DNA from: Algicola sp.
GTDB taxonomy: Bacteria; Bacteroidota; Bacteroidia; Flavobacteriales; Flavobacteriaceae
Assembly: GCA_018222915.1 (NCBI GenBank)
Contig: JAAEZI010000011.1
Location: forward strand, 40,173 to 95,629
Direction: 5' to 3'
DNA length: 55,457 nucleotides
Made by a program: the position numbers and the translations under genes. The notes below the pieces were generated by a model that worked only from the letters and a program-made list of their open reading frames with translations, was not told where the DNA came from and did no database searches. Shown piece after piece: positions 13,763 through 22,999 of this stretch; position 1 is the first letter of the stretch; every line of letters starts with the position of its first letter.

Positions 13763-15937
13763 TTACTGTTTTTTCAGTAGAATCTTTTCTTCTGTAAATT
13801 GATGCGCTTCATCCAAAAATGCGATCATTTTGTTCCAGTTTTCTTTAGGTTCAAAATTGTGCTTGTACTGTTTAGACGTCTTCACAATAAGTTGATTGCC
13901 TTCCATGGTCGCAGAACTGATAAATGCTCCTGTTTCATTGTCGACGTTTTTCGTCAAGTTTTCCAAACCTGAAACGGTATAGCCTATAGGAATATTGAGC
14001 TTTATAGTATAATTAAAGCTTCTAGGGTAAGGCATGTGAATATCTGCAGTTCTTTGTCGCTCTTTCTCGTTTAAATCGATTTGACCACCAATTAATTGCC
14101 CGATTTCAACAATCACATTTGGTCCAGCTTTTTTTATCAATCCATCCTTCGCACTAAAACTTTCAGTAAATGTAAAGTAATCATCAAAACTAAAACGACC
14201 GTTCTCATTAATATTGAAAGTGTAATCTTCTATATTTTCGACACCGTATTCGCCTTTTGTGGCATTTTCAAAGCTTTCCTTTTGTTTCGTTTTTAACTTA
14301 TCAATTAAAGCGTTTATTTCCGTTTGATATTTTTCTTTGTGCTTTTTTCTCACCAGATCAATCCATGTCTCAGTCTCATATTTTTTATAATCCTCATAAA
14401 CATAATCACTGAAAATAAGTCGGTCATACAACTGATCCGTTTTTTCATGCCCTTTATAACTGTTGACAGACTCGATTGCAACTCCAGAAAAATCATCGTT
14501 CAATGTAACCGTAACCACTTTCTTGGTCTCATTATCATTATAGGTCGAGCTTGGAAGCTTACCATTCTCTACGACATCAATGATGCGCTTGGTTTTCTCC
14601 GAGGACAATAAGAAAACATCGGTACCTTCCATTAGAGGAGAGAATTCATTGATATTGGTGTGCGGACTAAAAAACTTGGCATATAATGGTGTGGTGGTAT
14701 TGACTTTAATAAGGACTTCCACATTCTTTTCAATAAGTAATTCATCCATGGTACCGTCATAACGTTTCTTACCAACAACGATATCGTAATCTATTTTTTG
14801 ACGCTTTAAAAACTCTGTAAAATGACGAACAAACTGTTTCTGATTCTGAATAAAAATAACATCATTCCCATAAACCATAAAAGAATAAGGAGCGATAGAA
14901 GCTTCTTTGGCATAAAAAGCTTCAATGTAACGTGTGAGATAATAATGTCTCATGTAGTAGTAAGCCGCTTTGACTTTCTCACTATCGTTATTGAATATTT
15001 TATTTTTAAAATAATCTTTGACATCACCAACATCGCCATCAGGTTTAAAACGCTTATCGTAAAGATCAAGTACTTCTTCTTTGGACACCTTCGTTTTTAT
15101 GATGTCTTCTTTTTCAGGAAGAAATGCCAAAGCACGATCTTCAAATTTTCCTGATCGTGCAAAATACACCTGGAATTTATAGGATGGTAGCTCAACTAAA
15201 GGATAGAACCATCGTGTATACTCACTTTTCGGAATATTATTTTCCGTGAGTTCATAACGTCTCATATTGCGTTTTTCGGTTGGAATTTCCTTTAAATCTG
15301 GAGCGCCATTAAACGAATTAAAATTGATAAAAAAGTCATTTTCGGTTTCAAAGAATAACTTGTATTCCATGATTGGGTAATCTTCTGCTAAAGGCTTTTC
15401 TACAGGATCAAAACCAAAAGCATAAGTACTTTTAAAAGGTTCTCTTTTATAGTAGTAATAATCAATTATATCACCAACTTCAAGATTTGAAATGGCTAAT
15501 TTTGTTTCTCCATCGACTTCAACCGCTTCTTTATCGACATCAATTTCTATTTCGGTGCCATCAGGTTTTACGATTTTTATGCCTACTAAGGTGTTACCTT
15601 TTCTGGCTAACCAACTAATTTGACCTTTAGACGAATAAAAACGCTTTCGAAATGAAAATTCTGAAAACTCTTCAAGAGCAGCTTTGTCTAAAAGTTTAAA
15701 TCGCTTTCTTATCGAGGTGGTATAGGTGACGTTTTTTCCGAACTTATGAAAATCGTAGTTTTCATTTTTATAAATGATCACAGCAGATTCGTTGAGCCAT
15801 TCTTCAGGAATTTCGGTGGCATTTTTATAAGCGTCATTGGCTCCCCAAAAAAACGCTTTTGCTTCAAGAGCTTCCTTAGATTGTGATATTGACGACAAAG
15901 TGATTAGCAGCGCTAATAGTGATAAGAGGTTACGCAT
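13763..15937 (-). CDS. Secreted DUF3857-type protein with degenerate transglutaminase-like region
   Basis: A 724-aa protein with a signal peptide (MRNLLSLLALLITLSSISQS). The N-terminal half shows the DUF3857-like beta domain: VKPDGTEIEID, then LAISNLEVGDIIDYYYYKREP. The central region (about 290-450) aligns in order with a transglutaminase-like fold, but where active members have YGDCK plus a downstream histidine this protein has QNQKQFVRHFTEFLKRQKID, with no cysteine. It is therefore probably non-catalytic. It lies 10 bp downstream of the 640-aa paralogue, so the two are surely co-transcribed. Function is unknown; a periplasmic binding or assembly role is possible. Confidence 0.82.
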   Translation of the reverse strand: MRNLLSLLALLITLSSISQSKEALEAKAFFWGANDAYKNATEIPEEWLNESAVIIYKNENYDFHKFGKNVTYTTSIRKRFKLLDKAALEEFSEFSFRKRFYSSKGQISWLARKGNTLVGIKIVKPDGTEIEIDVDKEAVEVDGETKLAISNLEVGDIIDYYYYKREPFKSTYAFGFDPVEKPLAEDYPIMEYKLFFETENDFFINFNSFNGAPDLKEIPTEKRNMRRYELTENNIPKSEYTRWFYPLVELPSYKFQVYFARSGKFEDRALAFLPEKEDIIKTKVSKEEVLDLYDKRFKPDGDVGDVKDYFKNKIFNNDSEKVKAAYYYMRHYYLTRYIEAFYAKEASIAPYSFMVYGNDVIFIQNQKQFVRHFTEFLKRQKIDYDIVVGKKRYDGTMDELLIEKNVEVLIKVNTTTPLYAKFFSPHTNINEFSPLMEGTDVFLLSSEKTKRIIDVVENGKLPSSTYNDNETKKVVTVTLNDDFSGVAIESVNSYKGHEKTDQLYDRLIFSDYVYEDYKKYETETWIDLVRKKHKEKYQTEINALIDKLKTKQKESFENATKGEYGVENIEDYTFNINENGRFSFDDYFTFTESFSAKDGLIKKAGPNVIVEIGQLIGGQIDLNEKERQRTADIHMPYPRSFNYTIKLNIPIGYTVSGLENLTKNVDNETGAFISSATMEGNQLIVKTSKQYKHNFEPKENWNKMIAFLDEAHQFTEEKILLKKQ

Positions 15938-15947
15938 AGTGGAAATA

Positions 15948-17870
15948 TTAGTCTTTAGTTAGGATAATTTGTTCGTTGTAGATGGTATTGAGCTGGTTAA
16001 TAAATTCATTCCATACTTCAAAATCTGTAGTTTCAATTTTGGCATTCTTAATTTGAAAGGATTTTTTGTAAACAATTTTATTTCCTGTTTTAGAAAAACC
16101 AACCTTCATATCAAAATTAGGGTTCGAAATTTCAATAGCTTCTGGTAAATGAGAAATTTTGTAACCTGCTGGAATCGTAAGATTAGTAATCGATTCTAAA
16201 TCTTTTTTTGAATTGAAAACGTAGTCTGTGTGGCGTTCTTCCATGACGAAATTAGAGAGTTCTTTTTCTAAATCTAAATCAATATAAACTTGATTATCAA
16301 AAGAAGACACGGCATTTTTAATGGCAACATCATAAGCAATATTGATGTTTTCGTCGCGGTCTAATAAATCGGACGTTTCAATATTAGATACTTTTATATT
16401 GCTGTCACCTTTACTTAGGTAGCGTTCTAGAAATTCATCTTTTTTATCATTTTTCATAGTATTGAAATAATAGAGTAGACCAGACCTGCTTTCACCTTTG
16501 AACAATTTATCAACTTTTCCGGTAATGACTTCATCAGAAAGGGTCAAGTTGTAGATAAACTGTTCTTTATTGAATTCGGCAGATGCACTTGGCACGTGCT
16601 CTAAAATAAAGTTTTCGCCATCCTCAATAAGTACTTGTTTCCCTTGAATACGGTCGGCATATTCACCGAAGGCATTAAATTTTTCAGTGCCATCTAAAAA
16701 TATGGGCTCACCATCTTTGAAAAGTGTACAAATCATATGGTTATCTACAGATAAGTTAGGCGTTGAGTAATCGTAGGCTATATGTTTGGTGCCAATCCAT
16801 GTAAGTCGCGCATCAAATCCAGCTTCCACTAACATTTGCTTAGTCAGGTTCGCCATACCTTTACAATCACCGTAGCGTTTTTCAAATACGCTAGAAGCCT
16901 CATCTGGCTTGAAGCCAGCAATACCGTCTTCAAAGGCAATATACCTGATGTTATCTTGAACCCAATAATAGATGTTTTTTATCTTTTCTTTATCAGTTGT
17001 GGCATTTTCAGTGAGTTCCTTCACTTTATCCTTAATCTTGGAATTGTCATTTTCAAGACTATTGACTAATGATTTGTACCAATTGTAAAGATCTTGTGTC
17101 GATTCAAAAATATTGACACGTGTGTTGTTTTGTTTATATGATTTCGCCAAGATGAGAATATGCGGATAAACATAGGTTGGACCTGGAGCATTATGATCTT
17201 TGTACATGCCTGGTACATTTTTTAAAGTATATTCGTGGATGGTGGCATTCCCATTACGGCTTTCACTTTGCTTTTTATCAATGTCATATCCTTCAAAATT
17301 AAGTTCTTTCAATTCTATGTCTAGCCATTTCGGAATTTCTATGGAAATGGTTTTTAACGCTGCGGGATAGTCGTTATTAAAATAGAGTTTCGTGAAATAT
17401 TTAATGTCTTTGTAATCCTTTTCAATCATGGTGATATAACGGTAACCAAGTTGTGCAAAATCCATATTGGTGTATTTGACACGGCTGTCATGATGAAACA
17501 AATCATCACTTTTGTAAGCTTCATCCTTAATATAAAAATTGGCGTCCTTGCCATTTCTAAATTCAATATCAAATGCTTCTATAGATGATTCGCCATCGTA
17601 AAAGCAATATTTTTGGATATCAGCTCTAGGGACGATATTAATCATGTTATCCGTCATGACGTGATTTACAGTCACTTTATCTTCACGATTGTCGAAGTCA
17701 AAAGTAATGACATCCTTACTGCTGATGAGTGCGACATCATCATCAGGAAATTGTTCTTTTAGTTGTAAGGCTTTTGCACGATCTTCATCTGTAGGGTCTA
17801 TCCGTTTTTGAGCAAAACTGGAGACATGGAGCATTACAAGAAGTAAAAGGCTCAGTATAAATTTAGTCAT
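15948..17870 (-). CDS. Secreted DUF3857 and transglutaminase-like domain protein
   Basis: A 640-aa protein with a signal peptide (MTKFILSLLLLVMLHVSSFAQ). The N-terminal DUF3857 domain (about 60-270) is followed by a transglutaminase-like domain: KIKNIYYWVQDNIRYIAFED, GFKPDEASSVFEKRYGDCKGMANLTKQML with the expected nucleophile Cys, and SVDNHMICTLF with the expected histidine. A C-terminal beta region completes it. Such proteins are exported and may act as peptidases or crosslinkers, but substrates are unknown. It is first in a two-gene operon with the degenerate paralogue at 13763-15937. Confidence 0.85.
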   Translation of the reverse strand: MTKFILSLLLLVMLHVSSFAQKRIDPTDEDRAKALQLKEQFPDDDVALISSKDVITFDFDNREDKVTVNHVMTDNMINIVPRADIQKYCFYDGESSIEAFDIEFRNGKDANFYIKDEAYKSDDLFHHDSRVKYTNMDFAQLGYRYITMIEKDYKDIKYFTKLYFNNDYPAALKTISIEIPKWLDIELKELNFEGYDIDKKQSESRNGNATIHEYTLKNVPGMYKDHNAPGPTYVYPHILILAKSYKQNNTRVNIFESTQDLYNWYKSLVNSLENDNSKIKDKVKELTENATTDKEKIKNIYYWVQDNIRYIAFEDGIAGFKPDEASSVFEKRYGDCKGMANLTKQMLVEAGFDARLTWIGTKHIAYDYSTPNLSVDNHMICTLFKDGEPIFLDGTEKFNAFGEYADRIQGKQVLIEDGENFILEHVPSASAEFNKEQFIYNLTLSDEVITGKVDKLFKGESRSGLLYYFNTMKNDKKDEFLERYLSKGDSNIKVSNIETSDLLDRDENINIAYDVAIKNAVSSFDNQVYIDLDLEKELSNFVMEERHTDYVFNSKKDLESITNLTIPAGYKISHLPEAIEISNPNFDMKVGFSKTGNKIVYKKSFQIKNAKIETTDFEVWNEFINQLNTIYNEQIILTKD

Positions 17871-18011
17871 AATAGGGTGTTAGATATGCAAGATATTATT
17901 ATGATTTAATACTTAAAATATTTCGCAAGAATTTTTTAAATATTATCGCGCTACGACCTATATATCCGACCGCTTGCTACTAAGTTGAATTTAATGATAC
18001 TAGACAGTAGA

Positions 18012-18929
18012 TCATTTAGTAATCGAAGCTTTAAATTGTTGAGGGGTCATAAGCTCCATTTTTTTGAATTGACGATTGAAGTAACTCGTATTGTTGAATC
18101 CAGACTTATAAGCTATTTCAGAAATGAGATAGGCTTTATGTTCCTTAATGAGTTTTTTGGCAAATTTGATTTTTTCGGAATTGATATAATCGATAGGAGA
18201 GACGCCTAAGGTGTTTTTAAACTGTTTATGGAAATGGGACGGACTCATGTAAGCTTTTTCAGCTAAGAGATCGACGGACATGTCCTTGTTGGTCAAATGA
18301 TCTTTAATGTACTTGATAACTGTTCCAATGCGTGTGTCGTTGAAAATTTGATGGGGATCATTAAGTATTAGTGATTTGGCTTTCGTTTGAAGCAATCTAA
18401 TAATAAGTTCCTGTATCATTAAATCTAAAAGGACATCCTTGGAGGTATTATTGTTGGTAAATGTATAGGTGAGTCGCTCAATCAAGTGGTTCACATCAGC
18501 ATTGTTGATTAAGTGCGACGTTGTTTCTTCAAGGTTCCAATTGTTGTTTTCATTTCCTATAGCTACTTGGTGATTAAACTTATTGACGACCTCATCAATT
18601 TTAGTAGCGTCAATACCTAGTGCTAAACACTGTGTTGGTGCGTTTTTAGTTGCCAAAGGAAAATCAATAACCATCTCTTTATTCGTTGGCATCACGACAG
18701 ATTCTCCTGGAAAAAAATCAAAAGCTTCAAATCCATCAATATGCATGATCTTTTTTCCGGTAAGCATGCTAGCAATGATTGGGAAGTCAAAAGTTAACGA
18801 TACTTTTTCTGCTTGCGCATGGGTTTCGTAAATATTCAATTCGGCGTAATCGGCATTGTAGGTCGTTCTGTTTTCAACCAAGGTTGTCAGTTTTCGATGC
18901 TTTTTATGGTGATGTAATAATGGCTTCAT
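18012..18929 (-). CDS. AraC-family transcriptional regulator
   Basis: Starting from the ATG at 18929, 305 aa; a TTG two codons upstream is less likely. The N-terminal half is an AraC_N-type ligand domain (KVSLTFDFPIIASMLTGKKIMHI, FFPGESVVMPTNKEM). The last 100 residues hold two helix-turn-helix motifs: LAEKAYMSPSHFHKQFKNTLGVSPIDYIN and ISEIAYKSGFNNTSYFNRQFKKMELMTPQQF. It is divergent from the aldehyde dehydrogenase gene. The intergenic region holds two 10-bp direct repeats spaced 21 bp apart, fitting an AraC-type operator, so it probably controls the aldehyde dehydrogenase/DUF779/acs unit. Confidence 0.93.
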   Translation of the reverse strand: MKPLLHHHKKHRKLTTLVENRTTYNADYAELNIYETHAQAEKVSLTFDFPIIASMLTGKKIMHIDGFEAFDFFPGESVVMPTNKEMVIDFPLATKNAPTQCLALGIDATKIDEVVNKFNHQVAIGNENNNWNLEETTSHLINNADVNHLIERLTYTFTNNNTSKDVLLDLMIQELIIRLLQTKAKSLILNDPHQIFNDTRIGTVIKYIKDHLTNKDMSVDLLAEKAYMSPSHFHKQFKNTLGVSPIDYINSEKIKFAKKLIKEHKAYLISEIAYKSGFNNTSYFNRQFKKMELMTPQQFKASITK

Positions 18930-18974
18930 ACTCAATAATACAAAAAAATAGGACGCATTGTGAAGATATAATAG

Positions 18975-19005
18975 ATATGTTCAAAACAATGATACATATG
19001 TTCAA
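18975..19005. promoter_or_regulatory. Direct repeats, candidate AraC operator
   Basis: ATATGTTCAA occurs at 18975-18984 and exactly again at 18996-19005, a period of 21 bp, or two helical turns, as used by many AraC-type regulators. The sites lie between the divergent araC-like gene (start 18929) and the aldehyde dehydrogenase (start 19103). Confidence 0.6.
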
Positions 19006-19047
19006 GATATTTAGGTATTCTTAAAATAACTTTATCAAAATTAAAAA

Positions 19048-19066
19048 TAATCTAAATAATAGATTA
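19048..19066. repeat. Inverted repeat upstream of aldehyde dehydrogenase
   Basis: TAATCTA-AATAA-TAGATTA: 7-bp perfect arms, 37 bp before the ATG. Very AT-rich, so it may be chance; a leader hairpin or second operator is possible. Confidence 0.35.
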
Positions 19067-19102
19067 AAATATTAACTAATTAATAAATTAACACTTATTC
19101 AG

Positions 19103-20602
19103 ATGAGTTATTCAAAACCAAAATTTAAAGAGAAATATGATAATTTTATCAATGGTAAGTTTGTGGCACCGCAATCGGGTCAATACTTTGATAATACATC
19201 ACCAATCGACAATAGTTTCATTGCAAAATATCCAAGATCCCAGAAGGAAGATGTTGAATTGGCCTTAGATGCGGCAAACAATGCGAAAGAAGCATGGGGC
19301 AATACCTCTGCAACGGAGCGCGCAACGCTTTTGAATAAAGTAGCCGATATTATTGAAGAGAATTTAGAGGAATTTGCCTTAGTGGAAACTTGCGACAATG
19401 GGAAACCTATTCGTGAAACCTTAAACGCCGATATTCCTCTTTGTGTCGATCATTGGCGTTATTTTGCAGCTTGTATACGATCGGAAGAAGGCAGTGCCAC
19501 AGAACTAGATGCAAATACCCTTTCAATGAACATCAAAGAACCATTAGGTGTGGTTGGTCAAATCATTCCGTGGAACTTCCCTTTACTCATGCTGTCTTGG
19601 AAACTCCCTCCGGCATTGGTCACAGGGAACTGTGTCGTACTAAAACCTGCTGAGCAGACACCGTCTTCGGCAACATTACTTATGGAAAAGATCGCAGATG
19701 TGTTTCCTCCAGGAGTGATTAATATAGTGCATGGTTTTGGTCCAGAAGCTGGAAAACCTCTAGCGTCGAGTTCTCGTGTTGATAAAGTGGCCTTTACAGG
19801 TGAAACTACTACAGGACAATTAATCATGCAGTATGCCTCAAAGAACTTGAATCCCGTGACCATGGAATTAGGTGGTAAGTCGCCTAATATATTCTTTAAT
19901 TCTGTCATGGATGCAGACGATGCCTACTTGGACAAAGCTATAGAGGGCGCAGTACTTTTTGCATTTAATCAAGGGGAAGTATGTACTTGTCCATCGCGTT
20001 TATTGGTGCAAGAAGCTATTTATGATGCGTTCATGAAGCGCGTTATTGAGAGAACAAATACTATTGTTCAAGGTGATCCATATGATACCAATACCATGGT
20101 TGGCGCTCAGGCCTCGAATGATCAATATGAAAAAATCCAAGCCTATTTAGCTATTGGAAAAGAGGAAGGAGCGAAAGTATTGTCTGGTGGAGAAGCAAAT
20201 TCATTGGATGGTGAATTGTCTAATGGATTCTACATCAAGCCAACAATATTGGAAGGCCACAATAAAATGAGAGTTTTTCAGGAAGAGATTTTCGGACCCG
20301 TAGTTTGTGTGACTAAATTCAAGGATGAGGCCGAGGCTTTGGAGATCGCCAATGATACCCTTTATGGATTGGGAGCAGGTGTTTGGACGAGAGATGCACA
20401 CCAGTTGTATCAAATTCCTAGAGCCATTAAAGCAGGTCGTGTTTGGGTAAACTGTTATCACGCCTATCCAGCACATGCGCCATTTGGAGGCTATAAAAAA
20501 TCTGGTTTTGGAAGAGAAAACCATGTGATGATGCTCAACTACTACCGTCAAACCAAAAACATGCTTATTTCTTATGACAAGAATAAATTGGGATTCTTTT
20601 AG
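19103..20602 (+). CDS. NAD-dependent aldehyde dehydrogenase (acetaldehyde dehydrogenase type)
   Basis: A 499-aa enzyme of the ALDH superfamily that oxidises aldehyde to acid with NAD(P). The features are [23 protein letters not shown] (cofactor region), FTGETTTG (Rossmann loop), ELGGKSPN with general base Glu255, and [11 protein letters not shown] with catalytic Cys294 by alignment to the NQGQxC motif. The C-terminal [13 protein letters not shown] is standard. Length and motifs fit the ExaC/AcoD group that handles acetaldehyde. It is followed by a DUF779 gene, a partner typical of this group, and by acetyl-CoA synthetase, and is probably controlled by the divergent AraC regulator. Confidence 0.95.
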   Translation: MSYSKPKFKEKYDNFINGKFVAPQSGQYFDNTSPIDNSFIAKYPRSQKEDVELALDAANNAKEAWGNTSATERATLLNKVADIIEENLEEFALVETCDNGKPIRETLNADIPLCVDHWRYFAACIRSEEGSATELDANTLSMNIKEPLGVVGQIIPWNFPLLMLSWKLPPALVTGNCVVLKPAEQTPSSATLLMEKIADVFPPGVINIVHGFGPEAGKPLASSSRVDKVAFTGETTTGQLIMQYASKNLNPVTMELGGKSPNIFFNSVMDADDAYLDKAIEGAVLFAFNQGEVCTCPSRLLVQEAIYDAFMKRVIERTNTIVQGDPYDTNTMVGAQASNDQYEKIQAYLAIGKEEGAKVLSGGEANSLDGELSNGFYIKPTILEGHNKMRVFQEEIFGPVVCVTKFKDEAEALEIANDTLYGLGAGVWTRDAHQLYQIPRAIKAGRVWVNCYHAYPAHAPFGGYKKSGFGRENHVMMLNYYRQTKNMLISYDKNKLGFF

Positions 20603-20625
20603 AATTGAAAATTGATTAATAGTAG

Positions 20626-20654
20626 AGGCTGAATATAGGATTCAGCCTTTTTTT
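20626..20654 (+). terminator. Terminator between aldehyde dehydrogenase and DUF779 genes
   Basis: AGGCTGAAT (20626-20634) pairs perfectly with ATTCAGCCT (20640-20648) around a 5-nt loop, followed by six T. It ends 14 bp before the DUF779 ATG, so it would limit read-through into the downstream genes. Confidence 0.85.
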
Positions 20655-20668
20655 GTAAATTAAGAACT

Positions 20669-21025
20669 ATGAAACGAATAGAGATAACAGAGGCAGCTGC
20701 AAAAGTAGTGAGGCAATTAAAAGACCAACATGGGGAATTGATTTTTCATCAAAGTGGTGGCTGTTGTGATGGCTCCGCACCCATGATCTTTGAAAAAGAG
20801 GACATGTATTTAAATGAGAGCGATGTGTTGCTAGGTACCGTCGAAGGGGTCAATTTTTACATGAATATCGATCAATTTGAATATTGGAAACACACACATC
20901 TCACAATAGATATTACTGAAGGTCGAGGTGCCAGTTTTTCGTTGGAAATTCCTTTAGGTTTGCGTTTTATTGTGCATTCGAGATTATTAAACCCACAAGA
21001 ACAGACGTTTTTTAATAACAAATAG
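20669..21025 (+). CDS. DUF779 domain protein
   Basis: A 118-aa protein whose sequence matches DUF779: VVRQLKDQHGELIFHQSGGCCDGSAPM, then FYMNIDQFEYWKHTHLTIDITEGRGASFSLE. Members are commonly encoded beside aldehyde dehydrogenases and are of unknown biochemical role; the paired cysteines in GGCCDGSAP are conserved and could bind metal (inference). It sits between the dehydrogenase (66 bp, containing a terminator) and acs (36 bp), suggesting function in aldehyde or acetate metabolism. Confidence 0.9.
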   Translation: MKRIEITEAAAKVVRQLKDQHGELIFHQSGGCCDGSAPMIFEKEDMYLNESDVLLGTVEGVNFYMNIDQFEYWKHTHLTIDITEGRGASFSLEIPLGLRFIVHSRLLNPQEQTFFNNK

Positions 21026-21061
21026 AAATATTACATTGCTGAATCTAATCTTATCAATCAA

Positions 21062-22969
21062 ATGAGTAATTACCATATCAAACATTTAGAAGAATACTAT
21101 CAAGTCTATCGAAAATCGGTCAGGAATCCGGAAACTTTTTGGGAGGAAATTGCTGAGGAACATTTCCTATGGAGGAAAAAATGGGATAATGTCCTCAGTT
21201 GGGATTTTACCAAACCCGAAGTCAAATGGTTTGAAGGTGCGAAACTGAATATTACCGAAAACTGTATCGACCGTCATTTATATACACGTGGCGACAAAAC
21301 GGCTATTATTTTTGAGCCTAATAATCCAGATGAGGAAGCGCAACATATCAGCTATAAGAATTTACATGAGCGCGTTTGCAGATTTGCCAATGTATTGAAA
21401 AATCAAGGCATCAAAAAAGGAGATCGCGTATGTATCTATTTGCCGATGATTCCCGAATTGGCAGTTTCTGTCTTGGCTTGCGCCCGAATTGGAGCAATTC
21501 ATTCGGTCGTGTTTGCAGGTTTTTCGTCTACCGCTTTGGCTACTCGAATTAACGATTCCGATTGCAAGATGGTCATTACTAGCGATGGGTCTTATCGCGG
21601 AGCTAAAACCATCGATTTGAAAGGAATTGTTGACGAAGCTTTGTTGGAATGTGAAGGTGTCAATACTGTTTTGGTGGCTAAACGTATCAATTCTGATGTA
21701 CAGATGAAAGAAGGTCGTGACCATTGGTTACAACCGCTTTTAGACAAGGCTGATGGACACTTCACACCAGAAATTATGGATGCAGAGGACCCATTATTTA
21801 TATTATATACGTCGGGTTCAACTGGGAAACCCAAGGGAATGGTGCATACCACAGCAGGGTATATGGTGTATACGGCCTATACGTTCAAAAATGTATTTCA
21901 ATATCGTGAAGCGGATGTGTATTGGTGTACGGCGGATATTGGCTGGATTACTGGACATAGCTATATTGTCTATGGTCCACTATGTAATGGAGCTACTACA
22001 GTTATGTTTGAAGGCGTGCCAAGCTATCCTGATTTTGGTCGTTTCTGGCAAATTGTGGAGAAACATAAAGTCAATCAGTTTTATACTGCGCCAACAGCCA
22101 TTAGAGCCTTAGCCAAAGAAGGGGTAGAGCATCTCGAAAAACATGATCTGTCCACCTTAAAGGTTTTGGGGACGGTTGGGGAACCAATTAATGAAGAAGC
22201 TTGGCATTGGTATGATGATAATGTAGGTAAGAAAAAAGCACCTATTGTAGATACTTGGTGGCAAACTGAAACGGGAGGCATCATGATTACGCCTATCGCT
22301 TTTGCGACGCCTACAAAACCAACCTATGCGACTTTACCATTTATTGGTATCCAGCCTGCACTTATGGATGAAAATGGTCAAGAAATAAAAGGGAATCAGG
22401 TAGACGGACGTCTATGTGTGAAATTTCCGTGGCCGAGTATGGCGCGAACGATATGGGGAAATCATCAGCGCTATAAAGACACCTATTTTTCGGCATATGA
22501 GAACAAGTATTTTACGGGAGATGGCGCCCTGCGCGATGAAGTTGGTTACTACCGAATTACCGGTCGTGTAGACGATGTCATTATTGTTTCGGGACATAAT
22601 CTTGGAACGGCACCAATTGAAGACGCTATTAATGAACATCCTGCCGTGGCCGAAAGTGCTATTGTAGGATTTCCGCATGATATCAAAGGAAATGCGCTTT
22701 ATGGTTATGTCACATTGAAGGAAACAGGAGAAAGTAGAAATCACGATAACCTTCGCAAGGAAATCAATCAGTTGATTACTGAGCAGATTGGTCCCATTGC
22801 CAAATTGGATAAAATTCAGTTTACTCAGGGTCTCCCAAAAACAAGAAGTGGTAAAATTATGAGACGAATTTTGCGTAAGATTGCAGGAAAGAACACTAGT
22901 AATCTTGGTGATACTAGTACGCTTTTGAATCCGGAAGTGGTTCAAGAAATTATGGATAATGCCTTGTAG
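21062..22969 (+). CDS. acs: Acetate-CoA ligase (acetyl-CoA synthetase)
   Basis: A 635-aa AMP-forming acyl-CoA synthetase that turns acetate, CoA and ATP into acetyl-CoA. The motifs are the P-loop YTSGSTGKPKGMVH (near residue 250), the DTWWQTETGG motif of acetate-specific enzymes, TGDGALRDEVGYYRITGRVDD, and the C-terminal PKTRSGKIMRR with the lysine that is regulated by acetylation in related enzymes. The hinge loop reads SGHNLGTAPIE rather than the commoner SGHRLGTAEIE, a variant I believe is found in this phylum. It completes an acetaldehyde-acetate-acetyl-CoA route with the two upstream genes. Confidence 0.96.
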   Translation: MSNYHIKHLEEYYQVYRKSVRNPETFWEEIAEEHFLWRKKWDNVLSWDFTKPEVKWFEGAKLNITENCIDRHLYTRGDKTAIIFEPNNPDEEAQHISYKNLHERVCRFANVLKNQGIKKGDRVCIYLPMIPELAVSVLACARIGAIHSVVFAGFSSTALATRINDSDCKMVITSDGSYRGAKTIDLKGIVDEALLECEGVNTVLVAKRINSDVQMKEGRDHWLQPLLDKADGHFTPEIMDAEDPLFILYTSGSTGKPKGMVHTTAGYMVYTAYTFKNVFQYREADVYWCTADIGWITGHSYIVYGPLCNGATTVMFEGVPSYPDFGRFWQIVEKHKVNQFYTAPTAIRALAKEGVEHLEKHDLSTLKVLGTVGEPINEEAWHWYDDNVGKKKAPIVDTWWQTETGGIMITPIAFATPTKPTYATLPFIGIQPALMDENGQEIKGNQVDGRLCVKFPWPSMARTIWGNHQRYKDTYFSAYENKYFTGDGALRDEVGYYRITGRVDDVIIVSGHNLGTAPIEDAINEHPAVAESAIVGFPHDIKGNALYGYVTLKETGESRNHDNLRKEINQLITEQIGPIAKLDKIQFTQGLPKTRSGKIMRRILRKIAGKNTSNLGDTSTLLNPEVVQEIMDNAL

Positions 22970-22999
22970 TAAAGAATCCTAATTGATTATCAAGAATTA

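Noticed and set aside
22412..22945. 177-aa minus-strand open frame inside acs
   Set aside because: Antisense to a conserved enzyme gene with no independent support.
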